From Desulfosarcina sp. BuS5 (GTDB lineage Bacteria > Desulfobacterota > Desulfobacteria > Desulfobacterales > BuS5), in assembly GCF_028752835.1 (NCBI RefSeq), contig NZ_CP087952.1, positions 1,407,041 to 1,471,040 of the forward strand: 64,000 nt of DNA, written 5' to 3'. A program made the position numbers and the translations under genes. The notes beneath the pieces were generated by a model that saw nothing but the letters and a program-made list of their open reading frames with translations, searched no databases and was not told where the DNA came from. This document shows positions 52,950-61,892 of this stretch, one piece after another; the first letter of the stretch is position 1; every line of letters begins with the position of its first letter.

Positions 52950-54221
52950 TTATTCCGTTAATATTTTAAGCGGCATATTTGCAGTCGGCACGGCAATATC
53001 GGATATTACAATCCTTTCATTTTCATTAAGGCCATCCCCTATGAATACTGTCCTGGCATTCTTCCATATAATCTCAACATCTCTTATATCAAGCCGTCCG
53101 TCGTCCTTTACAATCCAAACACGGTTATTATGCAATGCAGTCCTGGGTATACTGAAAATTCCTTTTATACTGAGTCCGCAAATTTCAACACGCACATAAT
53201 CACCTAACAGAAGTGGAGAAACTGCTGCTTCAGCCTTTTCAGGATCAAGTTGCAAATTAAGCGGGTCATCAACAGATACCAGAATTCTTGCCATGCGTCC
53301 TTCGGCTTCAAGGTTACCGAGCAATTTAATAACCATTCCTTTACGTTCAAAATGTCGGCCTGGATTATTACCGTAAATAATTTTGGCATGGGAACCAATA
53401 TCACCATCAGACTTTGGAATAAGAAGCCATTTTAGACGATCCACAGGTATATTTACGTTTATCCAGAATGCGTCTGTACCCGCCACGACTGCTAAGCTGT
53501 CCTGCGTGGAAACCTGGGAACCTGTGTCGACAAATTTTTCAAGAACAATCCCGTTAAAAGGCGCTTTCACAGAAGTCCGTTCAAGGTCGAGCATGCTTTG
53601 TTGAAGTTCGGCCCTGGCAGCAAGCAAGGTTGCGCGGGCCTTTTCCAGTTGGGGTTGCCGCAATGCAAGTTCCCGGTCGAATTCATCTCCTATGCTATTC
53701 TGATTAAAGTTATTCTGATTAAGCTTACCTTGATTAAACTTGTTTTGGCTCAAGAGTTCCCATTCACGTTTTGCTACATCCTGACGACCTAGTTCCAGTG
53801 TCAGATCATTGGCAGCCATTGCAACATTGCTCTCTTTACGTTTTACCGCCAGCTCATAATCTTCCGGGTCAATCTGAAGAATGAAATCTCCAATGTTAAA
53901 ACAGCCGCCGATCATGAATTTTTGATTGATATTTATTATCTTTCCGCTTACACGAGGTTTAAGCAGGATCTCCCGTGACGGAATCACATTTCCCATTGCA
54001 TGGAGTATGATTTCTTCCGTGGTGCGGTGAGCGGGCATAACATGCACATGTTCGACCGGTTTGACAGGTGATTTTTTTCGTGCTTTAGGCGCTGTTTCAT
54101 AAAGATACCAAGCAATTACAGATCCTGTAAGAATAATCAAAAATGGTAAAATGATTTTGAAGAAACGGGATTTTTCCCCCTCTTTTTTGTTAGGGGTGGG
54201 AATCGAGGTGTCAGGGTTCAT
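52950..54221 (-). CDS. RND efflux membrane-fusion protein
   Basis: A 423-residue periplasmic adaptor with one N-terminal membrane anchor (IILPFLIILTGSVIAWYLY). The lipoyl halves are at LKPRVSGKIININQKFMIGGCFNIGDFILQIDPEDY and LERTSVKAPFNGIVLEKFVDTGSQV, with a coiled-coil hairpin between. Inside the hairpin a 15-base repeat encodes three NQ-containing pentads (KFNQG, KLNQN, NFNQN). The gene overlaps the TolC-like gene by 11 bases and is 9 bases from the pump gene. Confidence 0.92.
   Translation of the reverse strand: MNPDTSIPTPNKKEGEKSRFFKIILPFLIILTGSVIAWYLYETAPKARKKSPVKPVEHVHVMPAHRTTEEIILHAMGNVIPSREILLKPRVSGKIININQKFMIGGCFNIGDFILQIDPEDYELAVKRKESNVAMAANDLTLELGRQDVAKREWELLSQNKFNQGKLNQNNFNQNSIGDEFDRELALRQPQLEKARATLLAARAELQQSMLDLERTSVKAPFNGIVLEKFVDTGSQVSTQDSLAVVAGTDAFWINVNIPVDRLKWLLIPKSDGDIGSHAKIIYGNNPGRHFERKGMVIKLLGNLEAEGRMARILVSVDDPLNLQLDPEKAEAAVSPLLLGDYVRVEICGLSIKGIFSIPRTALHNNRVWIVKDDGRLDIRDVEIIWKNARTVFIGDGLNENERIVISDIAVPTANMPLKILTE
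53698..53742. repeat. 15-bp tandem repeat, three units, in the adaptor hairpin
   Basis: TTCTGATTAAAGTTA, TTCTGATTAAGCTTA and CCTTGATTAAACTTG follow directly. They encode five residues each and lie in the coiled-coil hairpin that meets the outer-membrane channel. Confidence 0.85.
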
Positions 54222-55635
54222 TATTCAAACCTTCCCTGTCAAGTTCATCAGTCCAGTCTCCGCCCAGGGCGCGATAAAGATTTACACGATAAACAAGCAG
54301 AATTGTGCGCTGGGTAATAAGATCCCGTTCCAGGCGCTGGACAGCAATAATTTGAGTCAAAACCGGAAGATAATCAATGATCCCCTTTTTATATCGTTCG
54401 CGAGCCTCAAGTAGGGCCCGGCCTGCAGCATGCAATTGTAATTCAAGGGCCTTGATATGCTTTTTCTGCATTTTCTCCTGCACCATAGCATTCTCAACCT
54501 CTTTGACGGCATTTAAAACCGTGTATCTGTAAAACGCCAGCCTTTCTTCCGCAACGGCACGCACTCTGTCTACCTCTGCGGCTCGGCGCCTGCCGTCGAA
54601 AACAGGCCCCGCAAGACCGGCTGCCAGGTTTAGAATCCAGTTATCAAACAGGCTGTCTATATCTTCTGCTCCATATGATGCTCTTGCAGTTAATCTTATC
54701 GCCGGCAAGCGGTCTGCAAGCGCTGCCGAAACCTGCCAGTCGGATGCCTTCAGACGTAATCCCGATGAACGCACATCCGGCCGTTTTGCTAAAAGATCAA
54801 CGGGAATCCCTGTATAAGGAATATTTCCGATTGCAGGCAAACTAATACCTTTAATTTTATTGCATTGATAAGGGCTTTTTCCCAGAAGCAGTGCAAGTTC
54901 ATTGAACATGACTTGTTTTCTTGCCTCTACCAGGGGTATGGCAGCTTCAATTTGATGCAAAATCTGTTTTTGCTGGAAAACATCCAGCGCAGATGCCAGA
55001 GATTTTCTGTATCTCAGCTCCATAAGTTCAAGAAAAAATTTATTTGTTTGAAGCTGTTTTTCTAAAATGTCTTTTTGCATTTTTTGAGAAATTATATTAA
55101 GCCAGTGCACGGTAACCTCCGCCGCCAGGGTCATGGCGGCGGAGTTCAGATCTTCCCTGGCTGCTTCCGCATCTAATTTTGCAGCTTCCCGGTCTGAACG
55201 TATTCGGCCCCAGAGATCTATTTCATAACTTGAAGCAACGCCCAAAGAGTAATTATCTACGCTGGTTCGTTCCGTGTGGGAAAAAATGTCAGATTTTTGA
55301 TATGTATGCGTATAATCAGCGGTGACATTAAGCTCAGGATATAAATAAGAACCCATCTTTACTGCAGATGCCTTCACCTGGTCGAGTCTCGCCCAAGCTT
55401 CCTTCAAAGAAAAATTGTCTGATAAGGCTTCCTGGATCAGATAATTCAATTCCGGCGCCGAGAAAGTTTCCCACCATGATCCAGGAAAATATTCACCATT
55501 TTCATAAAGTGAAAAATTTTCCGGTAAAATTCCAGGTCTGTTTTTTTTAAAATCCGGTTTAAACAGAACACAAGAGGAAAGCATTGCGGTCAATACGATT
55601 AAAGTCAGATTTAAAAAAAAAAAATTATTTTTCAA
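54211..55635 (-). CDS. Outer-membrane efflux lipoprotein (TolC/NodT family)
   Basis: A 474-residue factor. The signal MKNNFFFLNLTLIVLTAMLSSC has lipobox LSSC, so it is lipid-anchored. The body has the two internally repeated halves: WWETFSAPELNYLIQEALSDNFSLKEAWARLDQ and GKSPYQCNKI...LLAKRPDVRSSGLRLKASDWQV (RPDV motif), then YRYTVLNAVKEVENAMV and RYKKGIIDYLPVLTQI. It is the first gene of the efflux operon. Confidence 0.93.
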   Translation of the reverse strand: MKNNFFFLNLTLIVLTAMLSSCVLFKPDFKKNRPGILPENFSLYENGEYFPGSWWETFSAPELNYLIQEALSDNFSLKEAWARLDQVKASAVKMGSYLYPELNVTADYTHTYQKSDIFSHTERTSVDNYSLGVASSYEIDLWGRIRSDREAAKLDAEAAREDLNSAAMTLAAEVTVHWLNIISQKMQKDILEKQLQTNKFFLELMELRYRKSLASALDVFQQKQILHQIEAAIPLVEARKQVMFNELALLLGKSPYQCNKIKGISLPAIGNIPYTGIPVDLLAKRPDVRSSGLRLKASDWQVSAALADRLPAIRLTARASYGAEDIDSLFDNWILNLAAGLAGPVFDGRRRAAEVDRVRAVAEERLAFYRYTVLNAVKEVENAMVQEKMQKKHIKALELQLHAAGRALLEARERYKKGIIDYLPVLTQIIAVQRLERDLITQRTILLVYRVNLYRALGGDWTDELDREGLNNEP

Positions 55636-55974
55636 AGTTTCCGCCTGATTTTTTGTAATTTCTCAATAAATTAGTGCAGCCCCTTACGCACAGGTTAACG
55701 AAATCAAGACGCATATATTGTTATCTTAAATGTAAAGCCGTATCAAATAAATTTTTAAAACGAAATAATAACAAAGAAACCTGGGTTAATAAAATCTTGA
55801 CAAGGATATTAATTTTAGAGTAGTCGAACAATGGGGAATTTATTAAATATCTTAAAAAATAACTTTCATGTGGTATAATTTTTGCATAATTGTTGATTGA
55901 ATTAGTCAAATTTAGTGTAATTCTGATCTTACCCATAGACTCTAAAACTATAGCACCGACGAAAAGGATTTTGT

Positions 55975-57810
55975 TTGATAAAAATAAAGCTTGTAATTAT
56001 TTTAAATATTATTACAGTCATTTTTTGTGGATGCAGCACAAACCTGCATAAAAGCTCCGATTTAAAATATAATAATCATATACCCCATAAAAACAATATT
56101 AAAGCCGCATCGTTATCTATCGATCCCGATTCCCTGGAGACCCAATCTTACCCGAAGGGTAGATCATTAGCCGGCGCCGGAGATCATAAAAAACCCACGT
56201 CAAAATTATACTTGAAGGAGTTTTTTACAACCGGCTCCAATATTGATGTATCGGAAAATACACAAAGATCTCTGGATGAAGCGCTTGATTATTGCCAGGT
56301 ATCCCAGGATTTTTGGCAAAAAGGAGAGTTTGAAAACGCAATTGAATCCCTGGATCAGGCTTACTCTTTAATATTAAATATAGATACCGATGAAAATCCA
56401 AAGCTTATCCAGCAAAAGGATGATCTTCGCTTCATGATTTCAAAACGAATCCTTGAAATTTATGCTTCCCAAAATATTGTTGTAAACGGGAATCACAATG
56501 AGATTCCGATTGTTCTGAATAAATATGTTCAAAAAGAAATCGATAACTTTACTAAAAAAAGAGAAAGAAAATTTTTTATAGAGTCTTATAAACGTTCAGG
56601 GAAATATCGTCCTTATATTATTGCGGAACTTAAAAAAGCAGGCCTGCCCATGGAATTATCCTGGCTTCCTCTTATAGAAAGCGGGTTCAAGGTGAAAGCT
56701 TTCTCAAAGGCAAGGGCTCTCGGTCTTTGGCAATTTATTCCCTCTACAGGCTATAAATTCGGTTTGAAGCGTAACATTCATATAGATGAACGTATGGATC
56801 CGGATAAATCGACAAAATCTGCGATACAGTATTTAAAGCAATTACATCAAATTTTCGGTGATTGGGCTACTGTCCTTGCGGCTTATAATTGTGGGGAAGG
56901 AAGGGTTTTACGTATAATAAGAAGTCAGAATGTTAACTATCTCGACAATTTCTGGGATCTTTATGAACGTCTTCCAAGAGAGACCGCCAGATATGTCCCC
57001 AGGTTTCTTGCCACTCTTCACATAATTAAAAATAAAGAACAGTACGGGCTTGATTCTGTAAAGACAGACAATCCCCTTAAGTTTGAAACCATTATAGTAT
57101 CAAAAAAGATGCATCTTAAGAGTATAGCAAAATCGATAGACGTCTCGGAAGCAAAACTCGTAGAGCTTAATCCGGAGCTGCGTTACAAAGTATTACCGGA
57201 TGACAAATATCCCCTGAAAATTCCTGCAGGTAAAAGCGAAATCCTATTATCCCGGATAGACAATATACCAATTGCATCCATACCACGCAAAGCCTTTGTT
57301 TATTACAGGATAAGACCAGGCGATTCACTATCGACAATTGCCAGACGCTACCATACAAGCATCGGCAGAATTGCAAGGGCAAATAATATATATAAAAAAA
57401 GTGTTATTAGAGCCGGAAAGGTCCTTAAGATTCCGCGAAAGGGAACAGTGATTCCAAAAAGGAAAAGGTACCGTACGCAGAAATATGGCAAGTCCGTTAA
57501 ATATTATGTAAAGAGAGGCGACTCCTTATGGATTATTGCCGGTAAATACGGAACCAGTACAAAAGAAATCCGCTCCTTAAACAATCTCAATTCTTCCAAA
57601 CTTCACATAGGGCAGACATTGATTATTCCGGAGCGTAAAAAGAACGAATCGATAGATAAGAAAAAATTAGGGCAATATCTTGTTAAAAGAGGCGACAGCC
57701 CTTATTCTATCGCCCAAGAACATAATCTGCCTTTGGAACGTTTCCTGCGTCTAAACAATCTGGAACCGAGAAACAAGATATATCCCGGACAGCATCTTGC
57801 AATAGAATAA
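55975..57810 (+). CDS. mltD: MltD-like lytic transglycosylase lipoprotein with three LysM domains
   Basis: A 611-residue protein. The N-terminus MIKIKLVIILNIITVIFCGC is a lipoprotein signal (FCGC). The GH23 catalytic domain has LPMELSWLPLIESGFKVKAFSKARALGLWQFIPSTG with the catalytic Glu in LIESGF, and YNCGEGRV and LPRETARYVPRFLA. Three LysM repeats follow in the C-terminus (YYRIRPGDSLSTIARRY, YYVKRGDSLWIIAGKY, YLVKRGDSPYSIAQEH). It cleaves peptidoglycan glycosidic bonds at the cell wall. Start is TTG 55975, preceded by AAAAGGA. 30 bases separate it from the convergent caspase gene. Confidence 0.92.
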   Translation: MIKIKLVIILNIITVIFCGCSTNLHKSSDLKYNNHIPHKNNIKAASLSIDPDSLETQSYPKGRSLAGAGDHKKPTSKLYLKEFFTTGSNIDVSENTQRSLDEALDYCQVSQDFWQKGEFENAIESLDQAYSLILNIDTDENPKLIQQKDDLRFMISKRILEIYASQNIVVNGNHNEIPIVLNKYVQKEIDNFTKKRERKFFIESYKRSGKYRPYIIAELKKAGLPMELSWLPLIESGFKVKAFSKARALGLWQFIPSTGYKFGLKRNIHIDERMDPDKSTKSAIQYLKQLHQIFGDWATVLAAYNCGEGRVLRIIRSQNVNYLDNFWDLYERLPRETARYVPRFLATLHIIKNKEQYGLDSVKTDNPLKFETIIVSKKMHLKSIAKSIDVSEAKLVELNPELRYKVLPDDKYPLKIPAGKSEILLSRIDNIPIASIPRKAFVYYRIRPGDSLSTIARRYHTSIGRIARANNIYKKSVIRAGKVLKIPRKGTVIPKRKRYRTQKYGKSVKYYVKRGDSLWIIAGKYGTSTKEIRSLNNLNSSKLHIGQTLIIPERKKNESIDKKKLGQYLVKRGDSPYSIAQEHNLPLERFLRLNNLEPRNKIYPGQHLAIE

Positions 57811-57840
57811 TAGGGTAGGGTATAGGGTACACATCCAACT

Positions 57841-59790
57841 CTATGGGGTCCTGGCAAGGCGAAAGCCCAGAAGGCTGAAGCGGCGGCCCGGCGAATAGTA
57901 GTTAATACTCGCTGACCGGCAGTAGCGGGCACTGCTGAACCATCCGCCGCTGCGACACACCCGGAAGGAGCCTTCAGTGCAAAGAGGATCAACAATACCA
58001 TCACGATATATTTTCCTCATTAATTGCCCTTTCCAATTAAAATTATCCTGACACCACTCCCATACATTGCCGTGCATGTCATACAGACCCCAGGCGTTGG
58101 GTTTTTTTTGTCCCACAGCATGCGTTTTCTTTCTTGAGTTACTTCCATACCAGGCATAATAACCAAGCCTGTTGTCGCTATCACCAAAGCAGAATCGGCC
58201 AATACTCCCCGCCCGACATGCATACTCCCATTCCGCCTCTGTTGGTAAACGGTATTTCCCCCCCCCTTCTTTCCGATTCAGATTCCTTATGAATTCTTGT
58301 GCATCATTCCAGGATACCTGCTCCACCGGACAGTCATCGCCACAGTTATTAAAGTAGGATGGATTATTACCCATCACCGCCTCCCACTGCCCCTGGGTCA
58401 CCTCCGTGGTTTGCATGTAAAATCCCTTTGCAAGCGTTACCTTATGTTGCTTTTCGTCAGACTCACGGCCGGATTCATCAGGTGGACTGCCCATTATAAA
58501 CGTGCCTGGCTTGATATATACAAACTTCATGCCGATGGCGTTTGTCATACCTCTATCCTGCTGAACAATTGCAACCGGTTTTAATCTTATGCTGATTTTT
58601 TCATCTCCACCGGCTTCAAGTCCTATCCATTTTTTTTCTGTTTCATACCCGTTTGATGACACCTCCACATGATATTTCCCGGGATCAAGCTCAATGCCCT
58701 GGTAAAATTCGGGGCTGATGTTCAATATCCTTATCTTTGCGTCAGACGGGCTTGTATCCACATAAAGACTGCTTTTAGGCGCTGATTCAGGTTCGAGATA
58801 TACGGTAAGTCTCAAGGTTTTCCCTGTTTTAATACGAACCGTTTTGGAGTATGGTTCATATCCATCCTTTTCCACCCTGATGCGATGCTCTCCGGGAGAA
58901 ATTTCAATATTATCCAGATTTGTTGTGCCCATCATTTCTCCGTCCACAAAGACCCTGGCTCCTGAAACATTGGCCTTTACGTAAAGGCCGGACTTCTTGC
59001 CGGCTGGTTCATCTACGATCAGACTTGAACCGGATGCAAAATAAAAATTTTCGTTTAAAGAGGTGGATTCCCAGGGTACTTGCTTTTTGCCTGATTCAGT
59101 CATTACCGTTGAACGAACCTGCTGAAACATCTCCAGAATCGTAATACCAGGTGAATCAATATGTTCCAGCAAAGCTGATGTGTAAAGGCCGTGTTTTCCC
59201 GCACCGTCCAAAGCTGTTTTGCCTGGTGAAGTGGCATAAGCAATGAGCGAGCCTGGGGGAGCGTTCATAGAGGCTAATCCGTTGCCATTGGAACCTCTGT
59301 TCCAACTACGTTCAAAAGGGTTGTCACGACAGGCATCCAGAATAACGATATTTGTCTTTGTGCCCGCGTTTTCCATCTTGGCCAGCACCCGGCCGACCTT
59401 TACGCAATCGTATTCAACGTCATTCTCGTTTTCCAGTTTTGCGTCAGCAGGTATCAGATAATTATTTCCCTTTACCTGGACACCATGCCCGGCATAGAAA
59501 AACAGGCCTACATCATACTGTTTCAGCTTTTTCCCAAATATGTCAATTGCCTTTTTTATATCTTTCTGAGTACAATTTTCATATTTGATAACTGTAAAGT
59601 TCAGATTTTCCAAGGCTTTTTTGATTGCCCTGGCGTCATTCACCGGGTTTTCAAGACTTGCGCCGGCCGGATACCTGGCATTTCCTATAACAAGAGCTAT
59701 ACGCCGATCATGTCCGGAAACAGAGATATCCGGCCGCACAAACCAGGCCAGCAAGAGTAACACCGCAAAAAAGATTATCTTTTGTTTCAT
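57841..59790 (-). CDS. Exported caspase-PEGA-FGE-sulfatase multidomain protein
   Basis: A 649-residue protein. The signal KIIFFAVLLLLAWFV opens it. The caspase (C14) domain has RRIALVIGNARYP, LFFYAGHGVQVKG (His ~102) and IVILDACRDNPFE (Cys ~154), so the dyad is intact. Two PEGA units follow (GARVFVDGEMMGTTNLDNIEISPGEHRIRV and SDAKIRILNISPEF...ELDPGKYHVEV), then an FGE-sulfatase/C-type-lectin-like domain (FVYIKPGTFIMGSPPDESGRESDE through SGGWFSSARYCRSASIN to LGFRLARTP). ATG 59790 is chosen, with AAGGA eight bases upstream. It is in an operon with an OmpA-like gene. Its last ~45 residues resemble a DGR variable region (see findings). Confidence 0.9.
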   Translation of the reverse strand: MKQKIIFFAVLLLLAWFVRPDISVSGHDRRIALVIGNARYPAGASLENPVNDARAIKKALENLNFTVIKYENCTQKDIKKAIDIFGKKLKQYDVGLFFYAGHGVQVKGNNYLIPADAKLENENDVEYDCVKVGRVLAKMENAGTKTNIVILDACRDNPFERSWNRGSNGNGLASMNAPPGSLIAYATSPGKTALDGAGKHGLYTSALLEHIDSPGITILEMFQQVRSTVMTESGKKQVPWESTSLNENFYFASGSSLIVDEPAGKKSGLYVKANVSGARVFVDGEMMGTTNLDNIEISPGEHRIRVEKDGYEPYSKTVRIKTGKTLRLTVYLEPESAPKSSLYVDTSPSDAKIRILNISPEFYQGIELDPGKYHVEVSSNGYETEKKWIGLEAGGDEKISIRLKPVAIVQQDRGMTNAIGMKFVYIKPGTFIMGSPPDESGRESDEKQHKVTLAKGFYMQTTEVTQGQWEAVMGNNPSYFNNCGDDCPVEQVSWNDAQEFIRNLNRKEGGGKYRLPTEAEWEYACRAGSIGRFCFGDSDNRLGYYAWYGSNSRKKTHAVGQKKPNAWGLYDMHGNVWEWCQDNFNWKGQLMRKIYRDGIVDPLCTEGSFRVCRSGGWFSSARYCRSASINYYSPGRRFSLLGFRLARTP

Positions 59791-59800
59791 GATGTTTTCC

Positions 59801-60388
59801 TTATTTTTCAAGCTGAATCTCAACCCGGCGGTTAACTTGTTTGCTTGCCGCTGAGTTGTTGGGCACCAGCGGTAAGGCTTCGCCGTAGCCCACGCTTCTA
59901 AGCCTGGATGCTTCGACTGGAAAATTTGCCAGGATATAATTTAGTACGGAGAGGGCTCGGTTTAAACTCAGTATCAGGTTATAGGCATCGCTGCCGTCCG
60001 AGTCTGTATGGCCTTTAATTATAATTGTTTTATCGCTTAACTTTTTATCTGTAATTGCTTTGGCAAGTTCATTCAGCAAGGTGAAAGAGGATCTTCGGAT
60101 AAGATAGGAGTTATAGTCAAATTCAATTTTCATGTTTACCCGCGGAGAGGTGTCATTTTTTGTAACAATAATGGTTTTTTCCACAATCTGGTGTTCATCT
60201 TTTTCCACGACTTTGATGTCACGGGATTTTATTTTTGAATTCGGGACAAATCCTCTTGTTTTGACCGCTGGACGGGTCAGCTTTTTTACGATTTCATCCG
60301 CCGTATCTTGAAACATATCTTCCTGGGCACGGAGCGCGGCAGCAGGAAAGATTGTCACCAAAAAAATCGTCAATAATAATGTGCGCAT
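59801..60388 (-). CDS. OmpA-family peptidoglycan-binding protein
   Basis: A 195-residue protein. MRTLLLTIFLVTIFPAAALRAQ is a signal peptide. The OmpA-C domain comprises MKIEFDYNSYLIRRSSFTLLNELAKAI, IIIKGHTDSDGSDAYNLILSLNRALSVLNYIL, RLRSVGYGEALPLVPN and NRRVEIQLE, with the conserved D and R that grip diaminopimelate. It lies 10 bases upstream of the caspase gene, so both are probably exported and anchored near the cell wall together. Confidence 0.9.
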   Translation of the reverse strand: MRTLLLTIFLVTIFPAAALRAQEDMFQDTADEIVKKLTRPAVKTRGFVPNSKIKSRDIKVVEKDEHQIVEKTIIVTKNDTSPRVNMKIEFDYNSYLIRRSSFTLLNELAKAITDKKLSDKTIIIKGHTDSDGSDAYNLILSLNRALSVLNYILANFPVEASRLRSVGYGEALPLVPNNSAASKQVNRRVEIQLEK

Positions 60389-60548
60389 AATTCCTCCGTT
60401 GTTTTTTTATTCATTATTTTTACGCGAACCCTTCGGAAGGTTATAATTTGCGTTACTGTCTGTCCTGCTTTATACATGTAGACGCCATTAAACCGGTTTT
60501 CTTCAAAAAAATCAACTTAAGGCCGAATTGGCCCAGATTCCACACGAC

Positions 60549-60577
60549 CGGTTCATCCCCATGACTGTGGGGAACAT
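60549..60577 (-). CRISPR. Solitary type I-E-like CRISPR repeat
   Basis: A 29-base sequence on the minus strand begins ATGTTCCCCACAG and ends GTGGGGATGAACCG: the dyad GTTCCCC...GGGGAT and the GAACCG end are those of type I-E repeats. No second copy lies at the expected ~61-base distance on either side, and no cas gene is in the window. It is a lone repeat or array remnant. The rest of 60389-60800 has no gene apart from a 15-base tandem repeat. Confidence 0.6.
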
Positions 60578-60587
60578 GGCCCCAGAT

Positions 60588-60617
60588 ATAGAATAAAAGT
60601 CCATAGAATAAAAGTCC
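60588..60617. repeat. Perfect 15-bp tandem duplication
   Basis: ATAGAATAAAAGTCC occurs twice in a row, next to the solitary CRISPR-like repeat. Confidence 0.9.
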
Positions 60618-60804
60618 GCCAATGCCGGCGGGGCCAATGTAAGCAATTAAACAATTGATCAAACGTTCGGCAAGATTGCTGTCATTCTAAATGTTTTTGT
60701 AGCCAATAAACTATTGTAAAAACGTATTTTTGCCTGTAAATGATGTCATTAATGTTGATTGAACCTAAAAAATGATTTTCAATACAGCCCTAACCCGGCT
60801 CGGT

Positions 60805-60990
60805 CAGAAAATGCGGATGCTCCCTGTGAGGAAGAGTTACCCCCCCCATGCGCCATGGAAAGAAATGGCTGGAATGAGAGACCTGCTGATTCATGCTTTG
60901 GTGGATTATTATCTTGTCCGGCGAACAATTAAAGAACGTTTGTTTCAGTTAAAAGAAGATATACATAAAATACAGAAAAATATTGCCTGA
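60805..60990 (+). pseudogene. hepT: C-terminal fragment of a HepT-like (HEPN) toxin
   Basis: APWKEMAGMRDLLIHALVDYYLVRRTIKERLFQLKEDI matches the end of HepT/DUF86 RNases (PWKxMAGMRdxLiHaYfxvDyxxVWxTikerLp). The Rx4H catalytic motif (RDLLIH) is present, but the AYF part of HAYF is altered and the N-terminal ~80 residues are absent. The MntA-type antitoxin partner is absent too. It directly precedes dapF. Confidence 0.7.
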
Positions 60991-61010
60991 TAAGGCAGGT
61001 GGTACTATAT

Positions 61011-61859
61011 ATGAAAAAAATAAATTTTTTAAAACTGAGCGGCAGCGGTAATGATTTTATAATTATCGATAATAGAAAAAATATTATTGAAGAAAATAAT
61101 CTGCCGGAATTCATAAAAAAAGTCTGCCGCCGCAAGATGTCTGTGGGTGCAGATGGTCTAATCCTGATAGAGGATACTGAGACTGCTGATTTTAAATGGC
61201 GGTTTTACAATTCAGACGGCAGTAGTGCGGAGATGTGCGGAAACGGGGCGCGATGTGCAGCGCGTTTTGCTCTTTTAAATAATATCGCCGGCAAAAAAAT
61301 GGTCTTTGAGACTATTGCCGGACGGGTGAACGCAATCGTAAATCAGGAAACTGTAAAGATCGGCATGCCGAATCCTTTTGATGTGAGAATCGGCTATGCA
61401 CTCGCTTTGTCAGGCGGCCCCTTGAAGCTTAGCAGCATCAATACCGGGGTTCCCCATGTAGTTGTAATTAAAGATAGCATTGATGATATCGATATAGTTA
61501 AAACTGGCAAGGAGATAAGATACCATAAAGATTATGCTCCGGCGGGAACCAATGTCAATTTCGTAGTCCGCCTTGATATGGATTTGATTGGAATCAGAAC
61601 CTACGAAAGGGGGGTTGAAGATGAAACTCTCGCCTGCGGCACCGGTTCTATTGCGGCCGCGCTTGTAATGGCCGGTATTCAAGGAATGGAATCTCCTGTA
61701 AAGGTTAAAACAAAAAGCGGTGGTATTCTTGTAATTCATTTTAAAAAAACAGCAGACAAGTTTACGGATATCTTCCTTGAAGGCGACGCGCGTGTAATAT
61801 ATAAAGGCGAACTTATGGAAGATGCCTGGAAAAGTTTAGGAGCTATAAATAGTTATTGA
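61011..61859 (+). CDS. dapF: Diaminopimelate epimerase
   Basis: DapF interconverts LL- and meso-diaminopimelate. The 282-residue protein starts MKKINFLKLSGSGNDFIIIDNR and has the first catalytic Cys in SSAEMCGNGARCAARF, the second in EDETLACGTGSIAAAL. GTNVNFV and YERGVEDETLACGTG are typical. The ATG at 61011 is preferred over the GTG at 60999; GGCAGG lies upstream. dapL follows after a degraded IS607; lysA, normally nearby, is at 23,394 on the other strand. Confidence 0.96.
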   Translation: MKKINFLKLSGSGNDFIIIDNRKNIIEENNLPEFIKKVCRRKMSVGADGLILIEDTETADFKWRFYNSDGSSAEMCGNGARCAARFALLNNIAGKKMVFETIAGRVNAIVNQETVKIGMPNPFDVRIGYALALSGGPLKLSSINTGVPHVVVIKDSIDDIDIVKTGKEIRYHKDYAPAGTNVNFVVRLDMDLIGIRTYERGVEDETLACGTGSIAAALVMAGIQGMESPVKVKTKSGGILVIHFKKTADKFTDIFLEGDARVIYKGELMEDAWKSLGAINSY

Positions 61860-61892
61860 TATTTTATTCATTTTTATTTATAATTATCTATT

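Noticed and set aside
57841-59790. The group II intron RT (13955-15313) as the reverse transcriptase of a DGR acting on the FGE domain.
   Set aside because: It is a group II type RT with maturase segment inside its own intron, 43 kb away, and I see no template repeat near it.
60453-60662. A 69-residue minus-strand protein (IGPAGIGGLLFYGLLFYIWG...).
   Set aside because: Its middle (HVPHSHGDEP) is the translation of the CRISPR-like repeat and the rest that of a 15-base tandem repeat; no ribosome-binding site.
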